Source: an uncultured Gemmiger sp. (GTDB taxonomy: Bacteria > Bacillota > Clostridia > Oscillospirales > Ruminococcaceae). Taken from it: 64,000 bases of DNA. The stretch spans positions 130,512-194,511 of the forward strand of contig NZ_CAKTFU010000004.1 in assembly GCF_934561205.1 (NCBI RefSeq). Reading direction: 5' to 3'. This document shows positions 18,576 to 26,558 of this stretch, one piece after another (within the stretch, counting starts at the first letter, position 1; the number at the start of each line of letters is the position of its first letter). The position numbers and the translations under genes were made by a program. The notes beneath the pieces were generated by a model, which did not search any database, was not told the DNA's origin, and was given only the letters and a program-made list of their open reading frames with translations.

Positions 18576-18686
18576 GAGGGGAATCGGGGAAAAGGCTGTC
18601 TTACAGCAAGTTTTTTGCGTTTTTGCGCAGTGTGAGAAAAACACGGCAAATTTTCTTCAACTTTTGCAAGAAAATGCGGGAAATAC

Positions 18687-18715
18687 TTGCACAACGGCAA
18701 AAGATTCGATATAAT
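18687..18715 (+). promoter_or_regulatory. yajC promoter
   Basis: TTGCAC (18687-18692), a 17-base spacer and TATAAT (18710-18715), 36 bases before the yajC start. Confidence 0.78.
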
Positions 18716-18751
18716 AGAAGAAACCGTTTAATTATAAGGAGAATATCTGTC

Positions 18752-19099
18752 ATGATTCAATTTTTGTCTGCTACCGGTACTGCCAGCACTGCCGAAATGA
18801 TCGTCAGCTTTCTGCCCATTGTCATCCTGTTGGTCTTTATGATCGTTCTGGTCTACCTGCCCCAGAAACGTCAGGATAAAAAGGATGCAGCTATGCGCAA
18901 CTCCATCGAAATCGGCGATAAGGTCACTACCATCGGCGGCATCGTCGGTATTGTCTGCGCCATTTCCGACAAGGATGATACGCTGGTGATTGAGACCGGC
19001 AGCGACCGAACCAAGATTCGCTTCCGCCGTTCTGCTATTTCCGGCGTAGAAAAGCTGGATGCCGGTAAGGACAGCAAGTCCGCCCCTGTAAAGAAGTAA
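18752..19099 (+). CDS. yajC: YajC, preprotein translocase accessory subunit
   Basis: YajC associates with SecDF at the membrane. The 115-residue protein has one N-terminal membrane segment (about residues 15-40), a YLPQKRQDKK basic edge, and the conserved IGDKVTTIGGIVGIV. The ATG follows AAGGAG. The gene has its own promoter and a terminator that overlaps the start region of the next gene. secD and secF are not adjacent. Confidence 0.93.
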   Translation: MIQFLSATGTASTAEMIVSFLPIVILLVFMIVLVYLPQKRQDKKDAAMRNSIEIGDKVTTIGGIVGIVCAISDKDDTLVIETGSDRTKIRFRRSAISGVEKLDAGKDSKSAPVKK

Positions 19100-19118
19100 G
19101 CAAACCCCACATAATACA

Positions 19119-19160
19119 AAGCCTCCTTGCATAGTGTTGACTAGGCAAGGAGGCTTTTTT
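19119..19160 (+). terminator. yajC terminator overlapping the next gene's ribosome site
   Basis: A 12-bp stem (19119-19130 with 19145-19156) around a 14-base loop ends in six T directly before the ATG at 19161. The descending arm contains AGGAGG (19148-19153), which is also the ribosome site of the next gene. Confidence 0.88.
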
Positions 19161-19577
19161 ATGGCAAAAACAAAACGTATGCAAGCGCTGCACACTTCCC
19201 AAAACGGCAAGGCGGCAGTGCTGGGTCTGGTGGGCTGCCTTTTAGGCGGGTCTGCGGGCTGCCTGGCACTGTTGGCGTTGTTTGCCCTGCTGCTGGCCAA
19301 AACACCTATCCCGTTGGCAGCGGCACGACCTATGGGGTGTCTGGCGGCAGCAGCAGGGGCCGGAATATCAGGCTATCTGCTGGCCAAAAAAATGAAGCGT
19401 CGGGCGCTTTTGTGCGGCATGGGGGCGGGAATCTTTTACGCGCTGTGCCTGGCGGCGGCAGCCTGGCTGCAGGACGGTGCTGTGCACTGGCAGGGGGCAA
19501 ACGCCATGCTGCCGCTGGCATTGCTGTTGGGCGGCTGCTTTGGCGGGGCAGCCACAGCCCTGAAGGGCGGGCGCTGA
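19161..19577 (+). CDS. TIGR04086-type small membrane protein
   Basis: This 138-residue protein has four hydrophobic segments and short charged ends. Its place right after yajC matches the TIGR04086 family, common next to yajC in Clostridia; the function is unknown. Its AGGAGG ribosome site is embedded in the yajC terminator stem, so read-through mRNA would have the site paired. The stop overlaps the next start by one base. Confidence 0.75.
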   Translation: MAKTKRMQALHTSQNGKAAVLGLVGCLLGGSAGCLALLALFALLLAKTPIPLAAARPMGCLAAAAGAGISGYLLAKKMKRRALLCGMGAGIFYALCLAAAAWLQDGAVHWQGANAMLPLALLLGGCFGGAATALKGGR

Positions 19578-20230
19578 TGCGCACCGCAAGCAGGAATAGC
19601 CGTCGGCTTACCCCTGCCTTACCTAGGCCTCGCCCTGCAGCGGGACATGCGGCCCCACGCCGTAAGCAGGGCGTTGCCCGGCCGCTGTGTGCGGCAGCGT
19701 TTCTGGCAGGTTACCCGCTGGGGATTTGGTGGGGCAGCAAAGGGGGAGAGTACGCTGCGCAGCTGGTAAGGTATATCCTTTCGGCAGAAAGCTATACCGG
19801 CCGGCAAGGCGTTTTTGCGGCACTGCTGTCCGGCACATTTTTGCTGTTGCTATGTGTTTTTGCGGCGGGTTTTTGCGCGGTGGGCATGGGACTGCTCTGC
19901 CTGTTGTTTGCAGGGCAGGGGGTCTGGCTTGGCTTTTGTGCCGCTGCGGTCTACCTGCAGGAGGGAACGAAAGCGCTGCTGATGTACCGCGCCCTGTTGA
20001 GCTTTCAGGAGTTGGCCTCCCTGGCGGTCTGCCTGTGGCTGGCAGAGTTTGCGGGCAGCTTGTGCACAGGACTGTACCTGAGCGTGTTCGATGCCGGTGT
20101 GGCAAGGGGACGTCTGCAGGCAGATGCCCGGCGTCTGGCGCTGCGGTTTGTGTCGGCGGTGGGGTTAGGCGTCGGAATCAGTGCTGTCGGCAGCGGCATC
20201 GCTGTTTTTGTTGCCGGAGTCCTGCTGTGA
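19577..20230 (+). CDS. Membrane protein, possibly SpoIIM-like
   Basis: The 217-residue protein has a basic N-terminus and about five or six membrane segments. The layout (a GIWWGSKGGE segment near the first membrane helix, then a large hydrophobic core) resembles stage II sporulation protein M, which acts with SpoIID/P in septal wall remodelling, but similarity by eye is weak. It is coupled to the preceding gene by a one-base TGATG overlap. Its last 66 bases overlap the convergent recombinase gene. Confidence 0.5.
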   Translation: MRTASRNSRRLTPALPRPRPAAGHAAPRRKQGVARPLCAAAFLAGYPLGIWWGSKGGEYAAQLVRYILSAESYTGRQGVFAALLSGTFLLLLCVFAAGFCAVGMGLLCLLFAGQGVWLGFCAAAVYLQEGTKALLMYRALLSFQELASLAVCLWLAEFAGSLCTGLYLSVFDAGVARGRLQADARRLALRFVSAVGLGVGISAVGSGIAVFVAGVLL

Positions 20231-21232
20231 CGGTTCAAATTCCCGCTGTGCCAACGGCGAGGCGTTGACGGCCGCGCGCAGCTGTTGGCGGTTGATGTGG
20301 GTGTAGATCTGGGTGGTCGAAACACTCTCGTGACCCAGAATTTCCTTGAGAGCCAGCATATCCACGCCGCCTTGGTACATCAGTGTGGCGGCAGTATGGC
20401 GCAGCTTGTGGGGCGAAAACCCGCGTCCGCTCAGGCCCGCGCTTTGCAGGCAGCGGGCAACGATCTGCTCAACACGGCGCGCCGTCAGCCGCTTGCCGGT
20501 CCGCTTGGAGACAAACAGCGCCTGCTTGTCCGTCAGGTTGGGCAGGGCAGCGCGGGCAGCCGTGTAATGCTCCAGCGCATCCAGGCAGGCAGGCGTCAGG
20601 TAGACAAGCCGTTCCTTGCTGCCCTTGCCGATGATGCGGATGGTATCGTCCCGAAAGTCGCCCATATTGATGGTCACCAGCTCGGTCAGACGCATCCCGC
20701 AGTTCAAAAACAACGTAATTATGCAGAAATCGCGCTCGTAAAAATCACTTTGTATATTTTTTAACAAGTTGATACTTTCGTCCGCTGTCAGATACTTGGG
20801 CAGTGCCTTTTTGGGCGCGCCCAGACTGATGCTCTCGGTGGGGTTGGTGCTGAGCTTGCCGACCTGCGTACACATATAGTTGAAAAACCCTTTGAGCGCA
20901 CTCAGCTTGCGTGCGCGCGCCTTGGAGCCGTTGTCGGCGTCACGCACATGGTCCAGGTACGCAAAGATGTCCCGCTTGGCAATTTCGGCAATATCCTTGG
21001 TGGAAATGCCCGTCAAGTCGATTTCGGCAGGGTCAATGGTGTCGGGCACACGCTGCCAGGTAATCATCATAAAGCGGAAGAATCCGCGCAGGTCAAGATA
21101 GTAGCCGTTGATCGTACGCGGCGAGCGCAGCTTGACAAAATCGAGATAATGCAGATATTCCACAACGTCGTTGGGAATATCCAGATACGGTGCGTGACGC
21201 TCCGGGTGAACGGCGTCAATGTAAGTGCTCAT
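20165..21232 (-). CDS. Tyrosine recombinase, XerC/XerD type
   Basis: All catalytic residues of the tyrosine recombinase family are present: Arg in CGMRLTEL, Lys in GKGSKER, HKLRHT, GHES, and the nucleophile Tyr in IYTHI. The N-terminal SAM-like DNA-binding domain covers about residues 20-130. At 355 residues it is longer than most XerD proteins; the extra length lies in the N-terminal part and in a Ser/Asp-rich tail. It probably resolves chromosome dimers, though an element-borne role cannot be excluded given the acquired-looking NUDIX genes next to it. Confidence 0.88.
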   Translation of the reverse strand: MSTYIDAVHPERHAPYLDIPNDVVEYLHYLDFVKLRSPRTINGYYLDLRGFFRFMMITWQRVPDTIDPAEIDLTGISTKDIAEIAKRDIFAYLDHVRDADNGSKARARKLSALKGFFNYMCTQVGKLSTNPTESISLGAPKKALPKYLTADESINLLKNIQSDFYERDFCIITLFLNCGMRLTELVTINMGDFRDDTIRIIGKGSKERLVYLTPACLDALEHYTAARAALPNLTDKQALFVSKRTGKRLTARRVEQIVARCLQSAGLSGRGFSPHKLRHTAATLMYQGGVDMLALKEILGHESVSTTQIYTHINRQQLRAAVNASPLAQREFEPSQQDSGNKNSDAAADSTDSDA

Positions 21233-21271
21233 AGGTAAACCTCGTGTAAATGCTAACCTGTCCCTGATGGT

Positions 21272-21748
21272 TTATCGCTTGTCTGTAGTGAAATACTTTA
21301 CTGTGTCTGTTGGATTCTTCAATTCAGTCTTGAAAAATTCCGGATATATTTTCTTGCCCTCATCAAGCGAAATCCACACCAAGTGTTCTTTGCTGTTTTC
21401 ATCCATAAAGAATTCACTGATCGGCGCAAAAGCATCAGGCACTTTCATATAGAAGAAAAGCGAAATCTCATAAATCAGCTTGTCCCGATTGGTAGGCGCA
21501 TCGCCATAGAAATAGTTTTCATGCACAAAGCCAAGGCGGTCGATTTCCATCTGAACACCTGTTTCTTCCAGCACTTCACGAATAACAGCCTCTTCGGCGG
21601 TTTCACCGAATTTCACTCTGCCGCCGACGGAGTAGAGATACTCTCTGTCATTGCCAACCATCAAAAGCTTACCATCTTTCATGATGATTGCACCGACACG
21701 AATATTCAAAATTCCATCGTCACAGGCTACGCACATATCTTTGTTCAT
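21272..21748 (-). CDS. NUDIX hydrolase (first of two)
   Basis: This 158-residue protein carries a full NUDIX box, running from GRVKFGE through REVLEETGV, which binds the metal used to cleave nucleoside diphosphates linked to another group. The substrate is unknown. Base composition is clearly more AT-rich than the flanking genes, which suggests acquisition. Its 5' end, including the start codon, lies in an 88-bp sequence repeated upstream of the next NUDIX gene. Confidence 0.88.
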   Translation of the reverse strand: MNKDMCVACDDGILNIRVGAIIMKDGKLLMVGNDREYLYSVGGRVKFGETAEEAVIREVLEETGVQMEIDRLGFVHENYFYGDAPTNRDKLIYEISLFFYMKVPDAFAPISEFFMDENSKEHLVWISLDEGKKIYPEFFKTELKNPTDTVKYFTTDKR

Positions 21749-21784
21749 CGTTTTTTCACCGTATCACCGTTTTGCTATTTCAAG
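21697..21784. repeat. 88-bp direct repeat, copy A
   Basis: It matches 22241-22328 at 85 of 88 positions. The copy covers the first codons and upstream region of the first NUDIX gene. Confidence 0.9.
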
Positions 21785-22224
21785 ACATACTTCCATGCAC
21801 TGCTTTCTTGATAGTAGAAGAACTCGCTCAGATTTTCTTCTTTGAAAACCCGTAGCATATCACGCATATCCAAAGACAACTTGAGATTAGGCAGATTGGC
21901 AATATCTTCCCACCAAACCCGACCTTCGGAGCTGGAATGTAATTCGCCATCAAAACAAGTTGTCTTATAAAGCAGCACAACAAACCTGCACTGATTTTCA
22001 CACCAGTCTTTGATACCGCAGAGCTGGGGAGAACAGATATGCAGTCCAGTTTCCTCCAGCACCTCACGAATCACGGCATCCGTAAAGGATTCTCCCGGCT
22101 CTATATGACCTCCGGGGAATGTGATGCCCGGCCAGTCCCGTTTTTTCCGGTCGATCACAACAACTCGGCTGCCATCACAGATCATGCACATATTTGTAAA
22201 TTCAACCGTTTCGGTTCTTGCCAT
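21775..22224 (-). CDS. NUDIX hydrolase (second of two)
   Basis: This 149-residue protein has a NUDIX box in GGHIEPGESF ... REVLEETGL and an N-terminal strand set typical of MutT-like enzymes (TNMCMICDG). It resembles the ADP-ribose/8-oxo-dGTP type, but the substrate is not readable from sequence. It is AT-rich like its neighbour, and the two protein sequences differ well outside the box, so they are not recent duplicates. The ATG overlaps the stop of a 22-codon remnant reading frame. Confidence 0.88.
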   Translation of the reverse strand: MARTETVEFTNMCMICDGSRVVVIDRKKRDWPGITFPGGHIEPGESFTDAVIREVLEETGLHICSPQLCGIKDWCENQCRFVVLLYKTTCFDGELHSSSEGRVWWEDIANLPNLKLSLDMRDMLRVFKEENLSEFFYYQESSAWKYVLK

Positions 22225-22292
22225 TATGTTAAAACTCCTTCACGAATATTCAAAATTCCATCGTCACAGGCTGCGCACATATCTTTGTTCAT
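22224..22292 (-). pseudogene. Truncated 5' copy of the first NUDIX gene, now a 22-codon leader frame
   Basis: The frame starts MNKDMCAACDDGILNIR, the same as the first NUDIX protein except for one residue (Ala for Val), then diverges to EGVLT and stops. Its TAA shares a base with the ATG of the second NUDIX gene, and GAAGGAG inside it acts as that gene's ribosome site. It is a duplicated gene start that may now serve as a coupled leader. Confidence 0.75.
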
Positions 22293-22328
22293 CGTTTTTT
22301 CACCGTATCACAGTTTTACTATTTCAAG
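22241..22328. repeat. 88-bp direct repeat, copy B
   Basis: It matches 21697-21784 with three mismatches. Together the copies bracket the second NUDIX gene at a spacing of 544 bases. Confidence 0.9.
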
Positions 22329-22372
22329 GTGACAGCCTTGTCGGAAGAAATCACCCAAGACACATCCCTACA

Positions 22373-22398
22373 TTTCGCTAAACTTTCATTTAGCGAAA
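22373..22398. repeat. Perfect inverted repeat, operator candidate
   Basis: TTTCGCTAAA and TTTAGCGAAA form 10-bp arms around 6 bases, upstream of the NUDIX genes. No T run follows on either strand, so it is not a terminator; a repressor site is possible. Confidence 0.5.
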
Positions 22399-22473
22399 TA
22401 GCATATAGAGAATTTTCAGGGCTTCCCCACGCAATTTGCGCCCAATACCGCGTACAGTCTGCCGCAGGAAAAC

Positions 22474-23106
22474 TTACACCCGTTTGACGGGATGCCGCAA
22501 TACGGTCTTGCGTTTTTCCGGCGATGTTTTTCGTGGGTCGCTCAGATAAATTTCGTGGTGCATACGCTCGGCAGAAAAATCATTGACGCAGTTGTTTTGC
22601 GCAAGAAACTCGTCCATATGCGCTATACTGGCCGGTTCGTCATCGTAAGCGCCTACATGCAGCATCTGTACGCAAAGCCCCTCGTCCACGGTCAAAAATT
22701 CAACGGCAGAAAAATCCAGCTTTTTCTTGCGGGTGGCTTCCGCTACGGCCCAGTCAAAGTCGGCGCGGGTCACAAAATCCGGCACGCGGATGACGGAGAT
22801 CCAACAAAATGCGTCCTTGTGTGCAAAATCTACGTTGTCTGCCCCCTCTTGATACCAGAAACCCTCCAACGGCGGCACGACATAGTCGAAATAACCGTCG
22901 ATTTCATGTCCTGCCTTGCGGCACATCTTTAAGGTGTAGGCAACACCGTACAAAAGGCCGATTGCCCGCTGGTACGCTCCGCCCTCCTCATTGGGGTCGC
23001 CCTTGCCGCGCACAGCCAGGTACCGCATAGGCGGCAGCGTTACAAGCTGCGGTACAGCCTTGGGCAGATAAAATTCCTTGTATTCCTTTTTATAGTCAAA
23101 CGGCAT
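22474..23106 (-). CDS. GyrI-like small-molecule-binding domain protein
   Basis: The 210-residue protein starts MPFDYKKEYKEFYLPK and has LAVRGKGDPNEEGGAYQRAI, then DGYFDYVVPPLEGFWYQ. This matches a Firmicutes family in the GyrI/AraC effector-binding superfamily that stands alone without a DNA-binding domain. The start at 23106 has GAGGG upstream, and the gene is last in the radA-sseB-DUF7916 run. A role in binding or sequestering small hydrophobic compounds is the family guess. Confidence 0.82.
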   Translation of the reverse strand: MPFDYKKEYKEFYLPKAVPQLVTLPPMRYLAVRGKGDPNEEGGAYQRAIGLLYGVAYTLKMCRKAGHEIDGYFDYVVPPLEGFWYQEGADNVDFAHKDAFCWISVIRVPDFVTRADFDWAVAEATRKKKLDFSAVEFLTVDEGLCVQMLHVGAYDDEPASIAHMDEFLAQNNCVNDFSAERMHHEIYLSDPRKTSPEKRKTVLRHPVKRV

Positions 23107-23119
23107 AGGAACCCTCTTT

Positions 23120-24043
23120 TCAGCGGTTGACAGACTGCGCCATCTTGTGGTAGGTGTGGCGCTCGCCGCGAATGGCGATGGAGTACGCCAAAATGTTCTG
23201 CGGCAGGGCCATGCCGGGCACACCGGTGTCGCCGATGTGGTGGATATCTGCGCCTGCCATCTTGCACATCAGTGCGATTTGTCGGATCGTTGCTGTGTCT
23301 GCGCCTTCCTGCGAGGTGCCGATGGCGGTCAGCGCCAGCTTGCCCGCAGCGTGGATTTGGGTAATCAGCCGCCGTGCATATTCCTGTGTGATGCCGGGCA
23401 CGGTGCCGGGGGCGGGCAGCAAAACGATGTCAGCCCCTGCGTCGATAAACGCCTTGACGTCATCGGGGGTCAGAATATTTTCGCCGCCCTCCCCTATCAC
23501 GCCGGAGGCGTGCATTTTGCCGGCGGCCAGAATCAGCTTGTCACCCACGGCGGCTCGGATGCTGCGCAGGGATTCTGTGATAGCGTCATTGCTGACGCCG
23601 TTGCCGGGATTCCCTGTCAAAACAACCATATCTACGCCCATTTCTGCGGCGCGGACGGCGTTTTCTGCGGTGGCAAGGCGGCCGTGGCTCATCTGCCAGA
23701 GGGTGCCGTCGTTGGACTGGGCAGCCTGCGGGTTTACCGGCTCCAGATTGATGCCGACAACACGCCCGGTCAGGCGCTTGATTTCGCGCACAGTCTCCCC
23801 CTCGTCCACGGCGGGCAGTGCGTTGATGACCGGGTGCTGCACGTCAAACATGTTCAGCAGCAGGATATCGGCGCTCAAGGCGGCGGCGTATTCGGCGTTG
23901 GTCACATCGACCAGCAGCGGCGGCGTGATGCCAATGGTCTCGCAAGCCAGCACGCGGCCCTCACACGCGGCAATGGAGGTCAGCAGTTCGGGCTTGGTGC
24001 AGTGCTGTAAATCGGACGGTGTGCAGTCCAAAAGGCGCTTCAT
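23120..24043 (-). CDS. DUF7916-type TIM-barrel protein
   Basis: The 307-residue protein has the pattern of a phosphate-binding barrel: VTNAEYAAALSADILLLNMFDV, VVGINLEPV, VLTGNPGNGVSN, AGKMH, GADIVLLPAPGTVPG. It resembles proteins now grouped as DUF7916, earlier misnamed as haloacid dehalogenases. The biochemical role is not known. Its ATG overlaps the stop of sseB by four bases. The C-terminal GADIHHIGDTG is conserved-looking and may be part of the active site. Confidence 0.72.
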   Translation of the reverse strand: MKRLLDCTPSDLQHCTKPELLTSIAACEGRVLACETIGITPPLLVDVTNAEYAAALSADILLLNMFDVQHPVINALPAVDEGETVREIKRLTGRVVGINLEPVNPQAAQSNDGTLWQMSHGRLATAENAVRAAEMGVDMVVLTGNPGNGVSNDAITESLRSIRAAVGDKLILAAGKMHASGVIGEGGENILTPDDVKAFIDAGADIVLLPAPGTVPGITQEYARRLITQIHAAGKLALTAIGTSQEGADTATIRQIALMCKMAGADIHHIGDTGVPGMALPQNILAYSIAIRGERHTYHKMAQSVNR

Positions 24044-24897
24044 TCGTCATCATCCTCCTCAATAACGCGGCCGATGCCCTTGCGGTAGAACGGTTCGCTG
24101 TCGCGCATACCCTGCTGCCCCAGTGCGGAGACCGAGGTGGTGATCTGCAGGTCCATCTTTTTCTCGCGCCCAATCAGGTACGGGTGTGCGGCCTTGGCCA
24201 CGGCGGTAAACAGGTCGTTGTCCTTGGGGCCGTCCAGAACCAGCAGGTAGCTGCGGGCGGACTCGTTGACGATCATAATTTGCAGATAGGCAGAGCCGAC
24301 GCCGGGCGCCGCTGCCAGGACTTCGCAGATGGGGTCGACCAGAGCGTCCGGGTAGACAGTCGGCTCAACCAGCGTGATTTTATCGCCCGGCTTTACGGCC
24401 ATACCCTGCCGGGCCGCGTTGGCCTGTGCCTTCATGGCGTCGCGCTGCTGCTTGACAGAGACCAGCAGCGGGCTTTCCAGGCGCAGGCTGTATTCGCCCG
24501 GATTGATGACAAGACCTGCGGCGTCCTTGTTCTTTTCGGCCATGTTGGTGAAGTCATCAAAGGACAGGGCGATGATTTGCTGGCCGGGCTTGGCTTTCCA
24601 GGCGCGGACGGCCTCCCAGTCACTGAAGGCAAGGTAGTAATGCTTGCCCTCGGGGCTGTTGATCATGACCAGGCTGACCTTGGTGTTCTTGGGCAGCTGC
24701 ACGCGGCCATCGGGACCGGGCTTGGGGGCGGGCTGACCCTGCAAATCAAATACGGCGGGGGCCAGCAAGGGCGAGCGAACCAATTCGTTGATAACAACAT
24801 TCAGGTTCTGGGGGGTGTTCTCAGCCTTCAGGGCGGCAATGGCTTCCTTTACCTTGGGATTGAAGGTGGGGTTCTTTTGTTCGTTCAGTTCGGGCAT
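24040..24897 (-). CDS. SseB-family protein
   Basis: The 285-residue protein has the SseB N-terminal domain (ELVRSPLLAPAVFD, then a strand-rich core with FSDWEAVRAW) and a C-terminal SseB domain (about 150-260). SseB was named for serine sensitivity in E. coli; its mechanism is unclear. I chose the ATG at 24897 with GAGGAA upstream rather than an upstream GTG at 24918. It sits just after radA and is coupled to the DUF7916 gene. Confidence 0.8.
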   Translation of the reverse strand: MPELNEQKNPTFNPKVKEAIAALKAENTPQNLNVVINELVRSPLLAPAVFDLQGQPAPKPGPDGRVQLPKNTKVSLVMINSPEGKHYYLAFSDWEAVRAWKAKPGQQIIALSFDDFTNMAEKNKDAAGLVINPGEYSLRLESPLLVSVKQQRDAMKAQANAARQGMAVKPGDKITLVEPTVYPDALVDPICEVLAAAPGVGSAYLQIMIVNESARSYLLVLDGPKDNDLFTAVAKAAHPYLIGREKKMDLQITTSVSALGQQGMRDSEPFYRKGIGRVIEEDDDE

Positions 24898-24914
24898 GGT
24901 GTAAATTCCTCGAT

Positions 24915-26315
24915 TCACTTTAATTTTATGGCGTTCACAGCTTCGCGCAGGTAGGATACCCCCACCAGCTTTAAGCCGGGAAATTGCGCAGGGTCGATCA
25001 TTTTCAGGTTGTGCTTGGGCACGATGGCGGTGTCAAAGCCTACGCGCTGTGCCTCGCGCAGGCGGGTCTCCAAGTGCGTAACGCTGCGCACCTCGCCGCC
25101 AAGGCCGACCTCTCCGATAGCCAGCGTCTTTTCGCCGATGGGCAGGTCCAGCAGGCTGGAGGCCATGGCAAGGCAGACCGGCAGATCGCAGGCCGTCTCG
25201 TCCAATTTCAGGCCGCCGATGATGTTGACATAGACGTCCTGGGTGTAAAAGGCATACCCGGCGCGCTTTTCCAACACAGCCAGCAGCAGGAACATGCGGT
25301 TGTAGTCAAACCCGCTGGCCGTGCGCTTGGGGCTGGGAAAGCTCGTCTTGGTGGCCAGCGCCTGCACTTCGCTTAACACGGGGCGGGTGCCCTCCATCAC
25401 GCAGGCAACGCAGGTGCCGCTGATGCCCAGGGGGCGTCCCTCCAGCATGACCTGGCTGGGGTTTTCAATTTGGGCAAGTCCGCGTCCGGTCATGTCAAAC
25501 ATGCCGATTTCATTGGTGGAGCCGTAACGGTTTTTAACGGCGCGCAACACGCGGTACGGCAGGGTTTTGTCACCCTCAAAATACAGCACGGTGTCCACAA
25601 TATGCTCCATGACCTTGGGGCCGGCAATGGCACCGTCCTTGTTGACATGCCCTACAATGAAGGTGGGGATCTCCAATGTTTTGGCGACGTTTAAAAAGCG
25701 GGCCGTGCTCTCCTTAACTTGGCTGACCGTACCGGAGGAAGAAGAAATATCGGTGCAGCGCATGGTTTGAATGGAGTCGATGACCACAAGGTCGGGCTTC
25801 ATGCTTTCGATCAGGCCGCAGATCTCGTCCACGTCGCTTTCGGCCACAAGAGAAATGTTGTCCTGCGGTACATCCAGCCGCACGGCCCGCAGCTTGATTT
25901 GGCGGGCAGATTCTTCGCCGGTGACGTACAAGACCTTTTTGGTGCGGCTTACCTCGCCGCAAAGCTGCAAAAGAATCGTAGACTTGCCGATACCCGGCTC
26001 GCCGCCGATCAAAATCACACTGCCGATGACGATGCCGCCGCCCAGTACACGATCCAGCTCTCCGATGCCGGTGACGATGCGGCTTTTTTCCTCGGTGGTG
26101 CTGATGCTGCGCAGCGTTTGAGGCACAAGGCTTGTCTGACCGGGCACACGCACTGCGGCGGCCGACTTGCCGCCGGCGGTTTTGGCAGGCTCGGCTACGA
26201 CATCCTCGGTCATGGTGTTCCATGCCCCGCACGACGGACAGCGCCCCAGCCAGCGGGGGCTGGTCTCGCCGCACTGGTTGCAGACATAAACGGTTTTTAG
26301 CTTGTCCTTGGGCAT
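24915..26315 (-). CDS. radA: DNA repair protein RadA
   Basis: RadA is a hexameric helicase that extends branch migration during recombination. The 466-residue protein has an N-terminal zinc finger (CNQCGETSPRWLGRCPSCGAW), the Walker A GEPGIGKSTIL, the RadA motif KNRYG, and a C-terminal Lon-like fold. It has its own promoter, an AGGAGG ribosome site, and leads the radA-sseB-DUF7916-GyrI unit. Confidence 0.97.
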   Translation of the reverse strand: MPKDKLKTVYVCNQCGETSPRWLGRCPSCGAWNTMTEDVVAEPAKTAGGKSAAAVRVPGQTSLVPQTLRSISTTEEKSRIVTGIGELDRVLGGGIVIGSVILIGGEPGIGKSTILLQLCGEVSRTKKVLYVTGEESARQIKLRAVRLDVPQDNISLVAESDVDEICGLIESMKPDLVVIDSIQTMRCTDISSSSGTVSQVKESTARFLNVAKTLEIPTFIVGHVNKDGAIAGPKVMEHIVDTVLYFEGDKTLPYRVLRAVKNRYGSTNEIGMFDMTGRGLAQIENPSQVMLEGRPLGISGTCVACVMEGTRPVLSEVQALATKTSFPSPKRTASGFDYNRMFLLLAVLEKRAGYAFYTQDVYVNIIGGLKLDETACDLPVCLAMASSLLDLPIGEKTLAIGEVGLGGEVRSVTHLETRLREAQRVGFDTAIVPKHNLKMIDPAQFPGLKLVGVSYLREAVNAIKLK

Positions 26316-26346
26316 ACATGCCTCCTATAAAAGATTACTTACATCT

Positions 26347-26375
26347 ATTATATCTCAAAACACAGCATCGGGCAA
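26347..26375 (-). promoter_or_regulatory. radA promoter
   Basis: Minus-strand TTGCCC (26370-26375), a 17-base spacer, and TATAAT (26347-26352), about 30 bases before the radA start. Confidence 0.75.
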
Positions 26376-26471
26376 GCAAAACTCAGGGATTTCTTGCGGG
26401 AAGTTGCGGTTTCCGTGTCCGCAGACTGCACACAGCCTAGAAACAAATGTTCACCGTATAAAAACTTTTCC

Positions 26472-26500
26472 TTGCATTTGTTTGAACAAAGTGTTAAACT
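26472..26500 (+). promoter_or_regulatory. Promoter of the DUF5058-M20 operon with palindromic spacer
   Basis: TTGCAT (26472-26477) and TAAACT (26495-26500) are 17 bases apart. The spacer contains TTTGTT and AACAAA arms (26477-26490), a possible operator. Confidence 0.6.
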
Positions 26501-26558
26501 GGCACTAAGGCTTTGAAAATGCAAAGCGTTGATTCCAAAAGAAAAAGGTGGGGTATGT

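Noticed and set aside
21272..22224. The two NUDIX genes as a recent tandem duplication
   Set aside because: The proteins differ outside the NUDIX box and only the 88-bp start region is shared, so a local repeat, not gene duplication, explains the match.
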